The position numbers and the translations under genes are program-made. A stretch of DNA of 33,018 nt, taken from contig CACYLY010000051.1 in the NCBI GenBank assembly GCA_902775355.1, forward strand, positions 1-33,018. Reading direction: 5' to 3'. The notes beneath the pieces are model-generated. The model did not search any database. It was not told where the DNA came from and saw nothing but the letters and a program-made list of their open reading frames with translations. Numbering within the stretch: the first letter of the stretch is position 1; each line of letters begins with the position of its first letter. Positions 6,093 through 13,625 of the stretch are shown in pieces. This DNA is from Oscillospiraceae bacterium (lineage in GTDB: Bacteria; Bacillota; Clostridia; Oscillospirales; Oscillospiraceae).

Positions 6093-9000
6093 ATGAGCAA
6101 GAGAACGACCAGACTGCTCTCTCTGATCCTCACGCTGGTGATGTTCCTCTCCGTGGCCACCCCGGCTTACGCCTGGGGCCCGGGGGACTTTGGCGGCGGC
6201 TGGGATCGCGACATCGGGGAGGATGAGATCCGCGACCCCGATTTCGGTCCTGTTGAGGATGTTGAAGAGTACGACTATTTCCAGGCCCTGGACGAGGAGA
6301 ACAATGTCCAGGTAACGATCGAAGCCCCCATGGGCTCTCTGCCTTCCCTGGCGGAAGTTCGCCTGGAGGCCATCCCTGCGGTGGATCTGCAGGAAGCGGT
6401 GGACGCCATGGTCGAGGGCACGCCCCGGATCCTGGTGGCAATGGATATTTCCTTCTGGCTGGGCGAGGATGAGATCGAGCCGGAGGAGCCCGTGCGCGTG
6501 AAGATCTCCGCCCCCGAGCTGGAGGGCAAGACCAACCTGCAGGTCATCCACTTCCCGGACGACGCCGAGGAGCCCGAGACCGTGCAGCTGATCCCCGAGG
6601 AGGATCTGACCTTCGCTCTGGGCACCAACGAGGTCGCCTTCCAGGCGGACAGCTTCTCTGTCTACGTCGTGGTTGACGACGGCAGCATTGACGACAACTC
6701 CCGTCTGACTGTCAACTTCATCAATCCGCACCTGGAAGGCGAGAACAAGATTGTCGCTACTGTGTACGTAAAGAACAGCGATACTCTTGAGGATCTGGAG
6801 AAGATCGTTTACGATCCCGGTATCGGCGAGGAGTTCGATCCCGAGGACCCGGTGGAAAAGAACTATATGTTCCGCGGCTGGTCTATCGACGCGGCGGACG
6901 CCAACCCTCAGCCTCAGCCGACAACGGAGGATCCGAATCCCGCTCCCATCCCCTACGGCGCCAGCTACAACAGCAAGACGAAGTCCTATTCTGTTGAGGA
7001 TCTGCGTGAATATCTGCTTGACAAGGAAATCTCCGAGGGCCAGGTTCTGAATGTTTACGCCATGCTGTTCCAGAAGGCAACCGTGACTTATCTCGGCCAG
7101 GATCCGGACGTCTCTCTGGGCTCTTTTGCGGTCCTTCGTACGCTGACCGAAGCCAGCGTTGCGTATGAAGTCAACATGCTGTATACGCCGGATGAGAACG
7201 ATGAGAACTTCGAAGGCTGGATGATTTTCAATCCTTCCGAGAAGGACCACATCCTTTCTGCGACCTATGGCGAGACTACGATCCCCAAGCCCTACAAGGC
7301 CTCTACCGAAGAGAATCCTACGCTGTTCCCGAACACCACGATCCTTGAGATTAACGGCGACCTGACGCTCTCCGTCAGCACGCCCAAGGGTTCCTGGCTG
7401 ATCTTCAACGAGAACGGCAAGGGCGCGACTTACAACGCTCCTATCTTTGTCAAGGCAGGCCAGCACATTGAAAAGCCTACGCTTGCGGAAGACGCGAACA
7501 TGGAGCGCAACGGCTATACCTTCGGCGGCTGGTACACGGATGAAGCCTGCACGGACGGCAATGAGTTCGACTTTTACACGATCCTGCAGAAGAACACCAT
7601 TATCTACGCCAAGTGGACGGTGAAATCCACGGCTCCCTATACCGTCGTGATCTGGAAGCAGAATGTAGCGGGCGACGGATATGATTTTGAGGAAAGCTTC
7701 CAGCTGACCGGCAATTCCAATCAGGCGATCACTACGGTCTCTGTCTCCGGCACCCCCGGCTCGGATAGTGCTTACGCCCGTGTGACGGGTCGTCCTAAAG
7801 GAACGGACATTCAGTTTACCGGCTTCCATCTGAAGGAGATCACCTATGCCAACAGCAAGGACGATGATCATAAGGTGGCTCCCGAAGGCAACACCATCGT
7901 CAACATCTATTATGACCGCACGAAGTATACTCTGACCTTCCAGGATTACACCTACACCCAGAACAACAACGGCACTTATGTGTACTGGCCGGGCGGGTAT
8001 TACAGGACAGGCAACTATTATTATACGTATTATTATTTCCCCGAAGGCTATTATTCCAGGGATACTTATTATGGAACGGATGAAGGCAATTACGGCGAAG
8101 GCCCCAGCCCCGTCTACAGCGTCAACAACAACGCAACCGTAACCTATTATACGAAGAACGCCAACGGTTACACCTCTCATACGTACACGGCACATCGTTA
8201 CAACCGCTCCAACAACAGGACCACGGTGAAAACCATCACGGCTGTCTATGAGGGAAATATCATTGCAGAGTTCCCCATCGTCGGCACCAATAGTATGACC
8301 TATGACGACGGCCAGCGTTGGGAACCTGTCGGAAGCAGTTCGTTTTCCGCTGTGCTTCTCTCCCTGGAGCTTATGCCTGCGGAGAACGTGACCTTCTATA
8401 TGAACCCCGGCACCAAGCGTCCCCTGAAGACGATGAACTACTATGTGGAGGCGCTCCCGGACGATACGACCAATATCGTTACCTACCAAAATACGCGGTA
8501 TAAGCTATACTCCTCTCGCGTTGCCCGATACAACTACGTTACGGAGAGCGAGGACTTCATCGACCTCAAGGGCTTCACGAAAGTCACTTCCAATCCTGCG
8601 TATGGCAGCAACGGCAGAGCTCTGGATGATTCGTCCGCTGATGGCACCATCAACATGTATTACTCCCGTAATAAGTATCAGATCCACTACATGGATGGCG
8701 GCTATTACGATGGCGACAATAAGCCGATCGCGGATGAAATCAGCTTGGGCGATATGGGCTACAGCGATCTGGAGTACTACGACTCCGATATCACGGCCTA
8801 CAACCAGGGCGGCGCAAAGGCTAAAACCCCGACGAAATACGGCTATGTGTTCGAAGGCTGGTATCTGGACAGCTCCTGCAGCACCGCCGCAAAGTTCAAC
8901 AGAATGCCGGACGGCGGCATCACCGTCTACGCCAAGTGGCGGATCGTCCAGTTCCGTGTTTTCCTCCATCCGAATGCCGGCGACTCGGCTGCTACTGCCG

Positions 9001-11171
9001 ACCCGACCCTGAGCTGGGGCAAAGATGAAAATAACCAGGAAGTCGATCAGGCGATGAACTTCCGTAAATCCAACGGCGAATTTGTGAGCTTGCCCACAGG
9101 CACCCGTGACACCTATGAATTCGTCGGCTGGTATACCGACGAGGCGTTCGAACATCCCTTCAACGCAGACGTTGTCTCTCTCAGCCCCAGAAATGTCACC
9201 ACGCCTTATGACATGACCGTTGATAAGACGGATAATGCTGAGATGATCACTTTGATCGATTCGTCAACAGGTCAACCCTATCAGGACAATAAGCCGATCA
9301 ACAGGTGGGGCTATCTGGAGGACGAAGGCGTCAACAAGGATTACGATAAGAATCGTTTCTGGATCACTGCCAAGCTTGATCTGTATGCCAAGTGGAAGGC
9401 AAAGCTGGAAGGCGCAGAAGGCATTGCCATCATCTATGACGTGGGCGAGGGCAGCGGAGAGATCGTTGACCCGATGCTCTATGAAGATAATTCCAAGGCG
9501 ATCGCTCAGCAGGCCAGCACTCCTCCTGCAGTTGGAGAGGGCGAGCGTGAGCTGCAGTTCAGCTACTGGCTCGTACAGAAGTGGAACGGCACCGCGTTTG
9601 AGGACACCGAAGAGCACGTCTATCCTGCAGACAACTTTGTTGTCCATGTTGCGAATGCCCGCAAGTCCCCCATCATGGATGGTGATGTGCAGGCCACGGA
9701 TCCGGCGGGCAATAAGCTCTATGAGTACGCGATCCAGCTTCGTGCAGTGTATGAGCCCAAGGATGCTCCCGAGCCTACCTATATCACTTGGTACTCCAAC
9801 GTGTATGACGCTGCAGGCAACGAGATTCCCAATGCTGAGAACATACTCACTGCCACAAATCCCAGCACCCAGGATATGCCTTACACGCCTTATGAGAACG
9901 GCGCGTTCGTTGAGGGCAAGGGCAAGGGCTTCGATCGCCAGGACGTCCAGATCAACAAAGCGATTCTGATTCCTCCTGCCGATACCTTCAAGATGGAGGG
10001 CTACAACTTCCTTGGCTGGGGCAAGATCGACAAGTCCCAGTCCAGTGGTCCCAACGCCACCGGCATTCTGAACAACAAGGATCTTAGCGACGAGAACCTG
10101 TTCCTCAAGTGGGTCCCTGTTGAGGGTGAGACGAACGGCGGACACTACGAGGCCCTGCTCCCCAAAGACAATCTCACCAACGACTCAACTCTCAGCTACA
10201 CTACCGGCGATGCCCCCAGTGGGGATATTGCTCCTATGAACCTCAGAGCCGGTGAAGAAGAGCTGGAGTGGAAGAAGGTTACCGCTGTGGCAGCAGACGA
10301 GGATAATCCGTATCAGGACCTCTACGCTGTTTGGGGCGGCGAGTTCAAGGTTTACCACTCAGGTATCAAGGGCGGCGCTGTGGAGACCTATCAGATCACC
10401 AGAGCCAACAAGACACTTGACCTGACCCGGTACTACACCGAACCCAAGAGAGACGAAACCGATCCGCATGCCGGCGAGTATAAGGACAGCGGCTTCCTCT
10501 ACGGCGGCTACTACCTGAAGGGCGGCTTCACCGCTCCCGCCATGGATGACAAGGGCGTTCCCACGGCCGACTGCGCAGCCTATAACGGCGCCAACTGGAC
10601 CTGGAACACTGCTCAGACCGAGAACGGTATGAAATTGCAGCCCAAGGCCGGCGTGACCTACTACATCAAGGAAGTCCCGGCGGACAAGTACGAGCTGCCC
10701 TATCTGCACTACACCTACAAGACCGGCTATGACCTGATCACGGCCATCTGGCTGGTTTCCAACATCGACGACGCCCAGTACAAAGAGGTGGGCTTCGTGG
10801 TGGACGGCGAGCTGCTCCCGGCGGACATTTCCCAGTACGCTTACATGGGCAAGGCCTGCAATTCCCTGACCATCACCGCGGCCAACGATCCGGATCACCC
10901 GTTCAAGCTGACCCCGAATGTGGTGTTTGGCGTGGACGACGGTCACCTGACCTACCGCAAGGTGATGAGCGCCATGGGTCCCTGCGAGGTTGGCGAAGGC
11001 AAGCTGGTGCGTCAGTACTGGGTGACGCTGGACAACGTACTGGTCACCGGTGCTGTGGGCCGGTACTACACGAACATGACCACGACGTCCATTCGGTATG
11101 ACGCGACCGAAGGCCATGAGGCCAACGTGACGGTGAACTACACGGGCAAGACCAGTAAGCCCTTGAGCTGA
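6093..11171 (+). CDS. Giant exported protein with InlB/Listeria-Bacteroides repeats
   Basis: A 1,692-residue secreted protein. Residues 1-27 are a clear signal peptide (KRTTR, a hydrophobic core, cleavage after AYA). The start at 6093 follows AAGGAGG by 8 bases. Repeats of the InlB B-repeat/Flg_new type, recognised by xGYxFxGWYxD...IxxYAKW, are clear at about residues 472-508, 915-950 and 1007-1101, with degenerate ones near 258, 372, 1303 and 1400. A tyrosine-rich segment (residues 618-672) separates two groups. Such repeats form beta-rich stalks in surface proteins. No LPXTG motif, C-terminal membrane segment, S-layer or cell-wall-binding domain is visible, so attachment is unclear. A 104-residue acidic gene follows after 18 bases and then a terminator, making a two-gene operon. 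The partner is unknown; adhesion or a surface layer are guesses. Confidence 0.88.
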   Translation: MSKRTTRLLSLILTLVMFLSVATPAYAWGPGDFGGGWDRDIGEDEIRDPDFGPVEDVEEYDYFQALDEENNVQVTIEAPMGSLPSLAEVRLEAIPAVDLQEAVDAMVEGTPRILVAMDISFWLGEDEIEPEEPVRVKISAPELEGKTNLQVIHFPDDAEEPETVQLIPEEDLTFALGTNEVAFQADSFSVYVVVDDGSIDDNSRLTVNFINPHLEGENKIVATVYVKNSDTLEDLEKIVYDPGIGEEFDPEDPVEKNYMFRGWSIDAADANPQPQPTTEDPNPAPIPYGASYNSKTKSYSVEDLREYLLDKEISEGQVLNVYAMLFQKATVTYLGQDPDVSLGSFAVLRTLTEASVAYEVNMLYTPDENDENFEGWMIFNPSEKDHILSATYGETTIPKPYKASTEENPTLFPNTTILEINGDLTLSVSTPKGSWLIFNENGKGATYNAPIFVKAGQHIEKPTLAEDANMERNGYTFGGWYTDEACTDGNEFDFYTILQKNTIIYAKWTVKSTAPYTVVIWKQNVAGDGYDFEESFQLTGNSNQAITTVSVSGTPGSDSAYARVTGRPKGTDIQFTGFHLKEITYANSKDDDHKVAPEGNTIVNIYYDRTKYTLTFQDYTYTQNNNGTYVYWPGGYYRTGNYYYTYYYFPEGYYSRDTYYGTDEGNYGEGPSPVYSVNNNATVTYYTKNANGYTSHTYTAHRYNRSNNRTTVKTITAVYEGNIIAEFPIVGTNSMTYDDGQRWEPVGSSSFSAVLLSLELMPAENVTFYMNPGTKRPLKTMNYYVEALPDDTTNIVTYQNTRYKLYSSRVARYNYVTESEDFIDLKGFTKVTSNPAYGSNGRALDDSSADGTINMYYSRNKYQIHYMDGGYYDGDNKPIADEISLGDMGYSDLEYYDSDITAYNQGGAKAKTPTKYGYVFEGWYLDSSCSTAAKFNRMPDGGITVYAKWRIVQFRVFLHPNAGDSAATADPTLSWGKDENNQEVDQAMNFRKSNGEFVSLPTGTRDTYEFVGWYTDEAFEHPFNADVVSLSPRNVTTPYDMTVDKTDNAEMITLIDSSTGQPYQDNKPINRWGYLEDEGVNKDYDKNRFWITAKLDLYAKWKAKLEGAEGIAIIYDVGEGSGEIVDPMLYEDNSKAIAQQASTPPAVGEGERELQFSYWLVQKWNGTAFEDTEEHVYPADNFVVHVANARKSPIMDGDVQATDPAGNKLYEYAIQLRAVYEPKDAPEPTYITWYSNVYDAAGNEIPNAENILTATNPSTQDMPYTPYENGAFVEGKGKGFDRQDVQINKAILIPPADTFKMEGYNFLGWGKIDKSQSSGPNATGILNNKDLSDENLFLKWVPVEGETNGGHYEALLPKDNLTNDSTLSYTTGDAPSGDIAPMNLRAGEEELEWKKVTAVAADEDNPYQDLYAVWGGEFKVYHSGIKGGAVETYQITRANKTLDLTRYYTEPKRDETDPHAGEYKDSGFLYGGYYLKGGFTAPAMDDKGVPTADCAAYNGANWTWNTAQTENGMKLQPKAGVTYYIKEVPADKYELPYLHYTYKTGYDLITAIWLVSNIDDAQYKEVGFVVDGELLPADISQYAYMGKACNSLTITAANDPDHPFKLTPNVVFGVDDGHLTYRKVMSAMGPCEVGEGKLVRQYWVTLDNVLVTGAVGRYYTNMTTTSIRYDATEGHEANVTVNYTGKTSKPLS

Positions 11172-11189
11172 GAAAGAGGTGAAAGAACC

Positions 11190-11504
11190 ATGAAGAAAAC
11201 TTTTGATCCCTTTATTCTTCTGCTGAATCCGGGCGATGATACCGGAGGAGACGACGGCACGGGTCAGGGCGGACAGGATCCCATCACCACGCCTGCGCCG
11301 AATCCGAACGTGAGCGGACCGGTCAGCTTCGGGGACTGGAACGCGAGCGTGGGCGCCGACGTGAACGGAGACGGGGGAGTGGACTTCTCCGACTACGGAC
11401 AGTGGTGGGCCGACAGCGGCTTCGGCATGGACGCGTGGGCGGAATTCAATCCCGACGTGCCCTTCTCCTGGGGCCCGGCAGTCGAGCCGGAAGTATCCGA
11501 ATAA
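11190..11504 (+). CDS. Small acidic protein with one EF-hand/dockerin-like loop, unknown function
   Basis: A 104-residue protein that I do not recognise as a family. It starts MKKTFDPFILLLNPGDD, without a signal peptide, then has a Gly/Asp/Pro-rich linker, a calcium-loop-like stretch (DVNGDGGVDFSDY, residues about 66-78) of the kind found in dockerins, and an aromatic, acidic C-terminus ending VEPEVSE. AGAGGTG lies just before the start. It follows the giant exported protein by 18 bases and is ended by a terminator. The short hydrophobic N-terminal block before an acidic Gly-rich part looks like a leader plus core, and a PqqD-type recognition protein lies 1.5 kb downstream, so a modified-peptide precursor is one possibility; a calcium-binding accessory of the giant protein is another. 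Confidence 0.7.
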   Translation: MKKTFDPFILLLNPGDDTGGDDGTGQGGQDPITTPAPNPNVSGPVSFGDWNASVGADVNGDGGVDFSDYGQWWADSGFGMDAWAEFNPDVPFSWGPAVEPEVSE

Positions 11505-11518
11505 TCCCATAACAAACG

Positions 11519-11549
11519 ACAGCGCGGAGAGCGATCTCCGCGCTGTTTC
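11519..11549 (+). terminator. Intrinsic terminator after the 104-residue gene
   Basis: A perfect 12-bp stem (11519-11530 with 11535-11546, loop GCGA) is followed by a short T run. It separates the giant-protein operon from the repeat array and the next operon. Confidence 0.9.
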
Positions 11550-11570
11550 ATGTTATAACAAGCTTCGAAT

Positions 11571-11995
11571 CCTGTCATCCCGAGCGCAGCCGAGGGATCT
11601 TTTGTTCCGCGCCCTCGTCGCCGTTCCTGTCATCCCGAGCGCAGCTGAGGGATCTTTTGTTTCCCGCCCTCGTCGACGTTCCTGTCATCCCGAGCGCAGC
11701 CGAGGAATCTTTTGTTCCTCGCCCTCGTCGCCGTTCCTGTCATCCCGAGCGCAGTCGAGGGATCTTTTGTTTCCCGCCCTCGTCGACATTCCTGTCATCC
11801 CGAGCGCAGCCGAGGGATCTTTTGTTTCATGCCCTCGTCGACATTCCTGTCATCCCGAGCGCAGCCGAGGGATCTTTTGTTCGCGCCTTCGTCGCCGTTC
11901 CTGTCATCCCGAGCGCAGCCGAGGGATCTTTTGTTCCGCGCCCTCGTCGCCGTTCCTGTCATCTTGAGCGAAGGCGAAGCCGAAGTCGAAAGATC
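11571..11995. repeat. Tandem array of eight 55-bp units
   Basis: Units start (CCTGTCAT) at 11571, 11626, 11681, 11736, 11791, 11846, 11900 and 11955, so the period is 55 bases with one 54. Each has CCTGTCATCCCGAGCGCAGC, CGAGGGATCTTTTGTT and a conserved tail like GCCCTCGTCG plus CCGTT or ACATT. The last unit is different (TCTTGAGCGAAGGCGAAGCC) and resembles the element at 868-941. Because 55 is not a multiple of three and no unit holds a stop, all three forward frames stay open and give look-alike peptides (VIPSAAEGS, CHPERSRGI); these are not genes. The tails are also conserved between units, so it is not a CRISPR array. Confidence 0.95.
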
Positions 11996-12086
11996 TGAAT
12001 CCCTGACTATTGCAGCCACCCCCGTACCATGTCATTGCGGCCCCGTGCGCACTCCTGTCCGCCATTATGCACTCACTCCCCGAATC

Positions 12087-12122
12087 CTGTCATTGCGAGC
12101 CAGCGCACGCTGGCATGGCAAT
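12087..12122. repeat. Palindromic intergenic repeat (TCATTGCGAGCC type)
   Basis: CCTGTCATTGCGAGCC opens a hairpin in which ATTGC, GCCAGCG, CGCTGGC and GCAAT pair (12092-12122). A related fragment (GTCATTGCGGCC) lies near 12030. The stretch 11996-12240 holds nothing else that I can name. Confidence 0.7.
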
Positions 12123-12241
12123 CCGTTCTCTTCTATCTCCTCACCGCTGCCCGTTCAAACGGACAAAGGAACCCCGATCCGCTGCGCTCCCTCCGCTGTA
12201 CAAGAACAAAATGTAAACTTTCGCTACTTGCGGCATAAACG

Positions 12242-12270
12242 TAGACTTTTCCCGACTTTCGTGTTATGAT
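12242..12270 (+). promoter_or_regulatory. Promoter of the kinase-PqqD-nucleotidyltransferase operon
   Basis: TAGACT (12242-12247) and TATGAT (12265-12270) are 17 bases apart. The start codon of the kinase gene is 37 bases beyond the -10 box. Confidence 0.7.
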
Positions 12271-12306
12271 ACATAAAAATCAGCGTTAGGGGGATCGTCT
12301 GTTCGC

Positions 12307-13038
12307 ATGGTATATCAGACGGAATTTGCCGGTCATTCGCTTCGATACAGCTTCAAAAAGCCGAATACCAGATATTTTTTCCGTCCTATTCCGCGTAGGG
12401 TGGAACAAAATGAATACGATCTGCGTCTGACGGAAGAGCAGTTCTCCCGCATGCGAAAGCTGGTTCCGCCCACGTCCACGGATTCCTATACGGAGTACCG
12501 GGCGCTGATCGCGCCTACCGCGCGCAAGCTGCTTCACTGGGACTGCTGCATCCTCCATGCGGTTTCTTTCGTGTATCGGGAAAAAGCCTGGCTTCTGATC
12601 GGCCCCAGCGGCATCGGAAAGAGTACCCAGTATTTTAACTGGCAGCGCCTGTTCCCCGGTGAAATCACCATGATTTCCGGCGATATGCCCGTGATCGAGC
12701 TGAGGAAGGACGCATTTTGGATTCATCCCAGCCCCTGGAACGGAAAGGAGAGGGTATGCAGCAGGCTGTCCGCCCCTTTGGGTGGCCTTGTTTTGCTCTC
12801 CCAGGAAGGGGAGAACCGGATGGAACGCGTCACGGAGAAGGAGATGATCCTGCCGGTGCTCATCCACCTGCTGGCTCGTCCCGAAGAGGAGTGGGAGGCG
12901 CGTGCCATCGCCCGGATCGTGGACGGGATGCTGCGGAACGCCGCCTGCTGGAAGCTGGCAAACAAAGGAGACGACGATTCCACCGCTTTGCTCCGCGGCA
13001 GGATCGGGGAGGAGGCTGATTTGCGTGGAAGAGCTTAA
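12307..13038 (+). CDS. HprK-related serine kinase-like protein
   Basis: A 243-residue protein with the P-loop GPSGIGKST (residues 99-107), a following MISGDMPVIEL with D126 in the place of the catalytic aspartate of HPr kinases, and FWIHPSPWNGKE, equivalent to the PW-G-E block of HprK-like peptide kinases. The N-terminal 90 residues precede the kinase core and end in LLHWDCCILHAVSFVY. True HPr kinase/phosphorylase is longer and carries other hallmarks, so this is the short HprK-related type, some of which phosphorylate serine in lasso peptides (PadeK of the paeninodin cluster). It is the first gene of a four-gene operon with overlapping ends. The substrate is unknown. The Shine-Dalgarno AGGGGGA is 12 to 13 bases upstream, rather far. 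Confidence 0.8.
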   Translation: MVYQTEFAGHSLRYSFKKPNTRYFFRPIPRRVEQNEYDLRLTEEQFSRMRKLVPPTSTDSYTEYRALIAPTARKLLHWDCCILHAVSFVYREKAWLLIGPSGIGKSTQYFNWQRLFPGEITMISGDMPVIELRKDAFWIHPSPWNGKERVCSRLSAPLGGLVLLSQEGENRMERVTEKEMILPVLIHLLARPEEEWEARAIARIVDGMLRNAACWKLANKGDDDSTALLRGRIGEEADLRGRA

Positions 13039-13327
13039 AATCAGACCGGGCGTCATACTCACGGAAATATGCGGAGAACACGTCCTGGTCGCCGCAAAAG
13101 AAGCGCGGGAAGTCTGCCCCTACGTTTCCATGATCAGTGAAAGCGGCGCGTTTATCTGGCGGCAGATTTCCCGGGGCGCAAAAAGCTCTGACCTGTTGCC
13201 CCTTGTGCTGGAGGAATATGAAATCGAAGACCCGGAGCAGGCCAAAACGATGATGAACGGATTTATCCGGCAGATGCTCGAAAGTGGCTATCTGCTGGAG
13301 GAAGGAGAAGAAAATGAAAAAGAATAA
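13025..13327 (+). CDS. PqqD family RiPP recognition element
   Basis: A 100-residue PqqD-like protein (EELKIRPGVILTEICGEHVL, then SMISESGAFIWRQISRG, LLPLVLEEYEI and FIRQMLESGYLLEE). This is the winged-helix fold that binds leader peptides for modifying enzymes in ribosomally made peptide pathways (PqqD, lasso B1 proteins). The start is GTG at 13025, inside the kinase gene, because GGGGAGGAGG ends 9 bases before it; the earlier ATG at 12902 lacks such a site. It overlaps the kinase gene by 14 bases and the next gene by 14 bases, so the three are probably translationally coupled. Its presence suggests that the kinase and the nucleotidyltransferase act on a peptide or protein substrate. Confidence 0.85.
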   Translation: MEELKIRPGVILTEICGEHVLVAAKEAREVCPYVSMISESGAFIWRQISRGAKSSDLLPLVLEEYEIEDPEQAKTMMNGFIRQMLESGYLLEEGEENEKE

Positions 13328-13625
13328 GATTTGGATTGGGGTGCTTGTTTTGCTGGTAGTCGCGGCGATCGTCTTTGCCGTGACCCGCAAGAACGACCCT
13401 GCTCCGGCGCAGGAGCAGCCGACCGCGGAGGATTCCGCGCAGAAGGAAGAGGCGGCGCCCTCTGCCTCGGAAACGAACAAGACCGAGCCCGATCCTGCGG
13501 CGCAGGAGCCTTCCGCGACGCCGGAACCCGAGACGGAGCCGGAGGAGCCTTCCCCCATTGAGGTCGAGGAAGACGGGGAGGCCGTGATCGAAGTACCCGA
13601 AGGGGAAGCTTCCGGTGGACTCTGA
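13314..13625 (+). CDS. Small single-pass membrane protein with acidic Pro/Glu-rich tail
   Basis: A 103-residue protein: a short basic N-terminus (MKKNK), one membrane helix (about residues 6-24, IWIGVLVLLVVAAIVFAV), then about 75 residues rich in Glu, Pro, Ala and Ser (TPEPETEPEEPSPIEVEEDG) ending GEASGGL. No conserved domain is recognised. It could be a membrane anchor, or itself a substrate: the tail is exported by the positive-inside rule only if RK after the helix is tolerated, so topology is uncertain. ATG at 13314 has GGAGAAG just before it. The stop overlaps the next start (TGATG). Confidence 0.75.
   Translation: MKKNKIWIGVLVLLVVAAIVFAVTRKNDPAPAQEQPTAEDSAQKEEAAPSASETNKTEPDPAAQEPSATPEPETEPEEPSPIEVEEDGEAVIEVPEGEASGGL

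Noticed and set aside
6042-8489. An 815-codon open frame on the minus strand opposite the giant exported protein gene
   Set aside because: It mirrors codon bias of the plus-strand gene, has low-complexity Val/Ile/Gly/Arg content, no recognised domain and no ribosome site. The plus-strand gene has a signal peptide, clear repeats and a promoter.
11571-11995. CRISPR array
   Set aside because: The 55-base units are contiguous and the stretches between the conserved cores are themselves conserved, so there are no unique spacers; no cas genes are nearby.
11602-12269. Overlapping open frames with VIPSAAEGS / CHPERSRGI peptides
   Set aside because: They arise because a 55-base unit without stops is repeated in tandem; the same peptide appears in all three frames. 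No start signal, no family.
12307-13038. Genuine HPr kinase/phosphorylase (hprK)
   Set aside because: The protein is too short, lacks the usual HprK N-terminal domain and the extended signature after the P-loop, and sits with PqqD and NTP_transf_5 genes, not with PTS or lgt genes.
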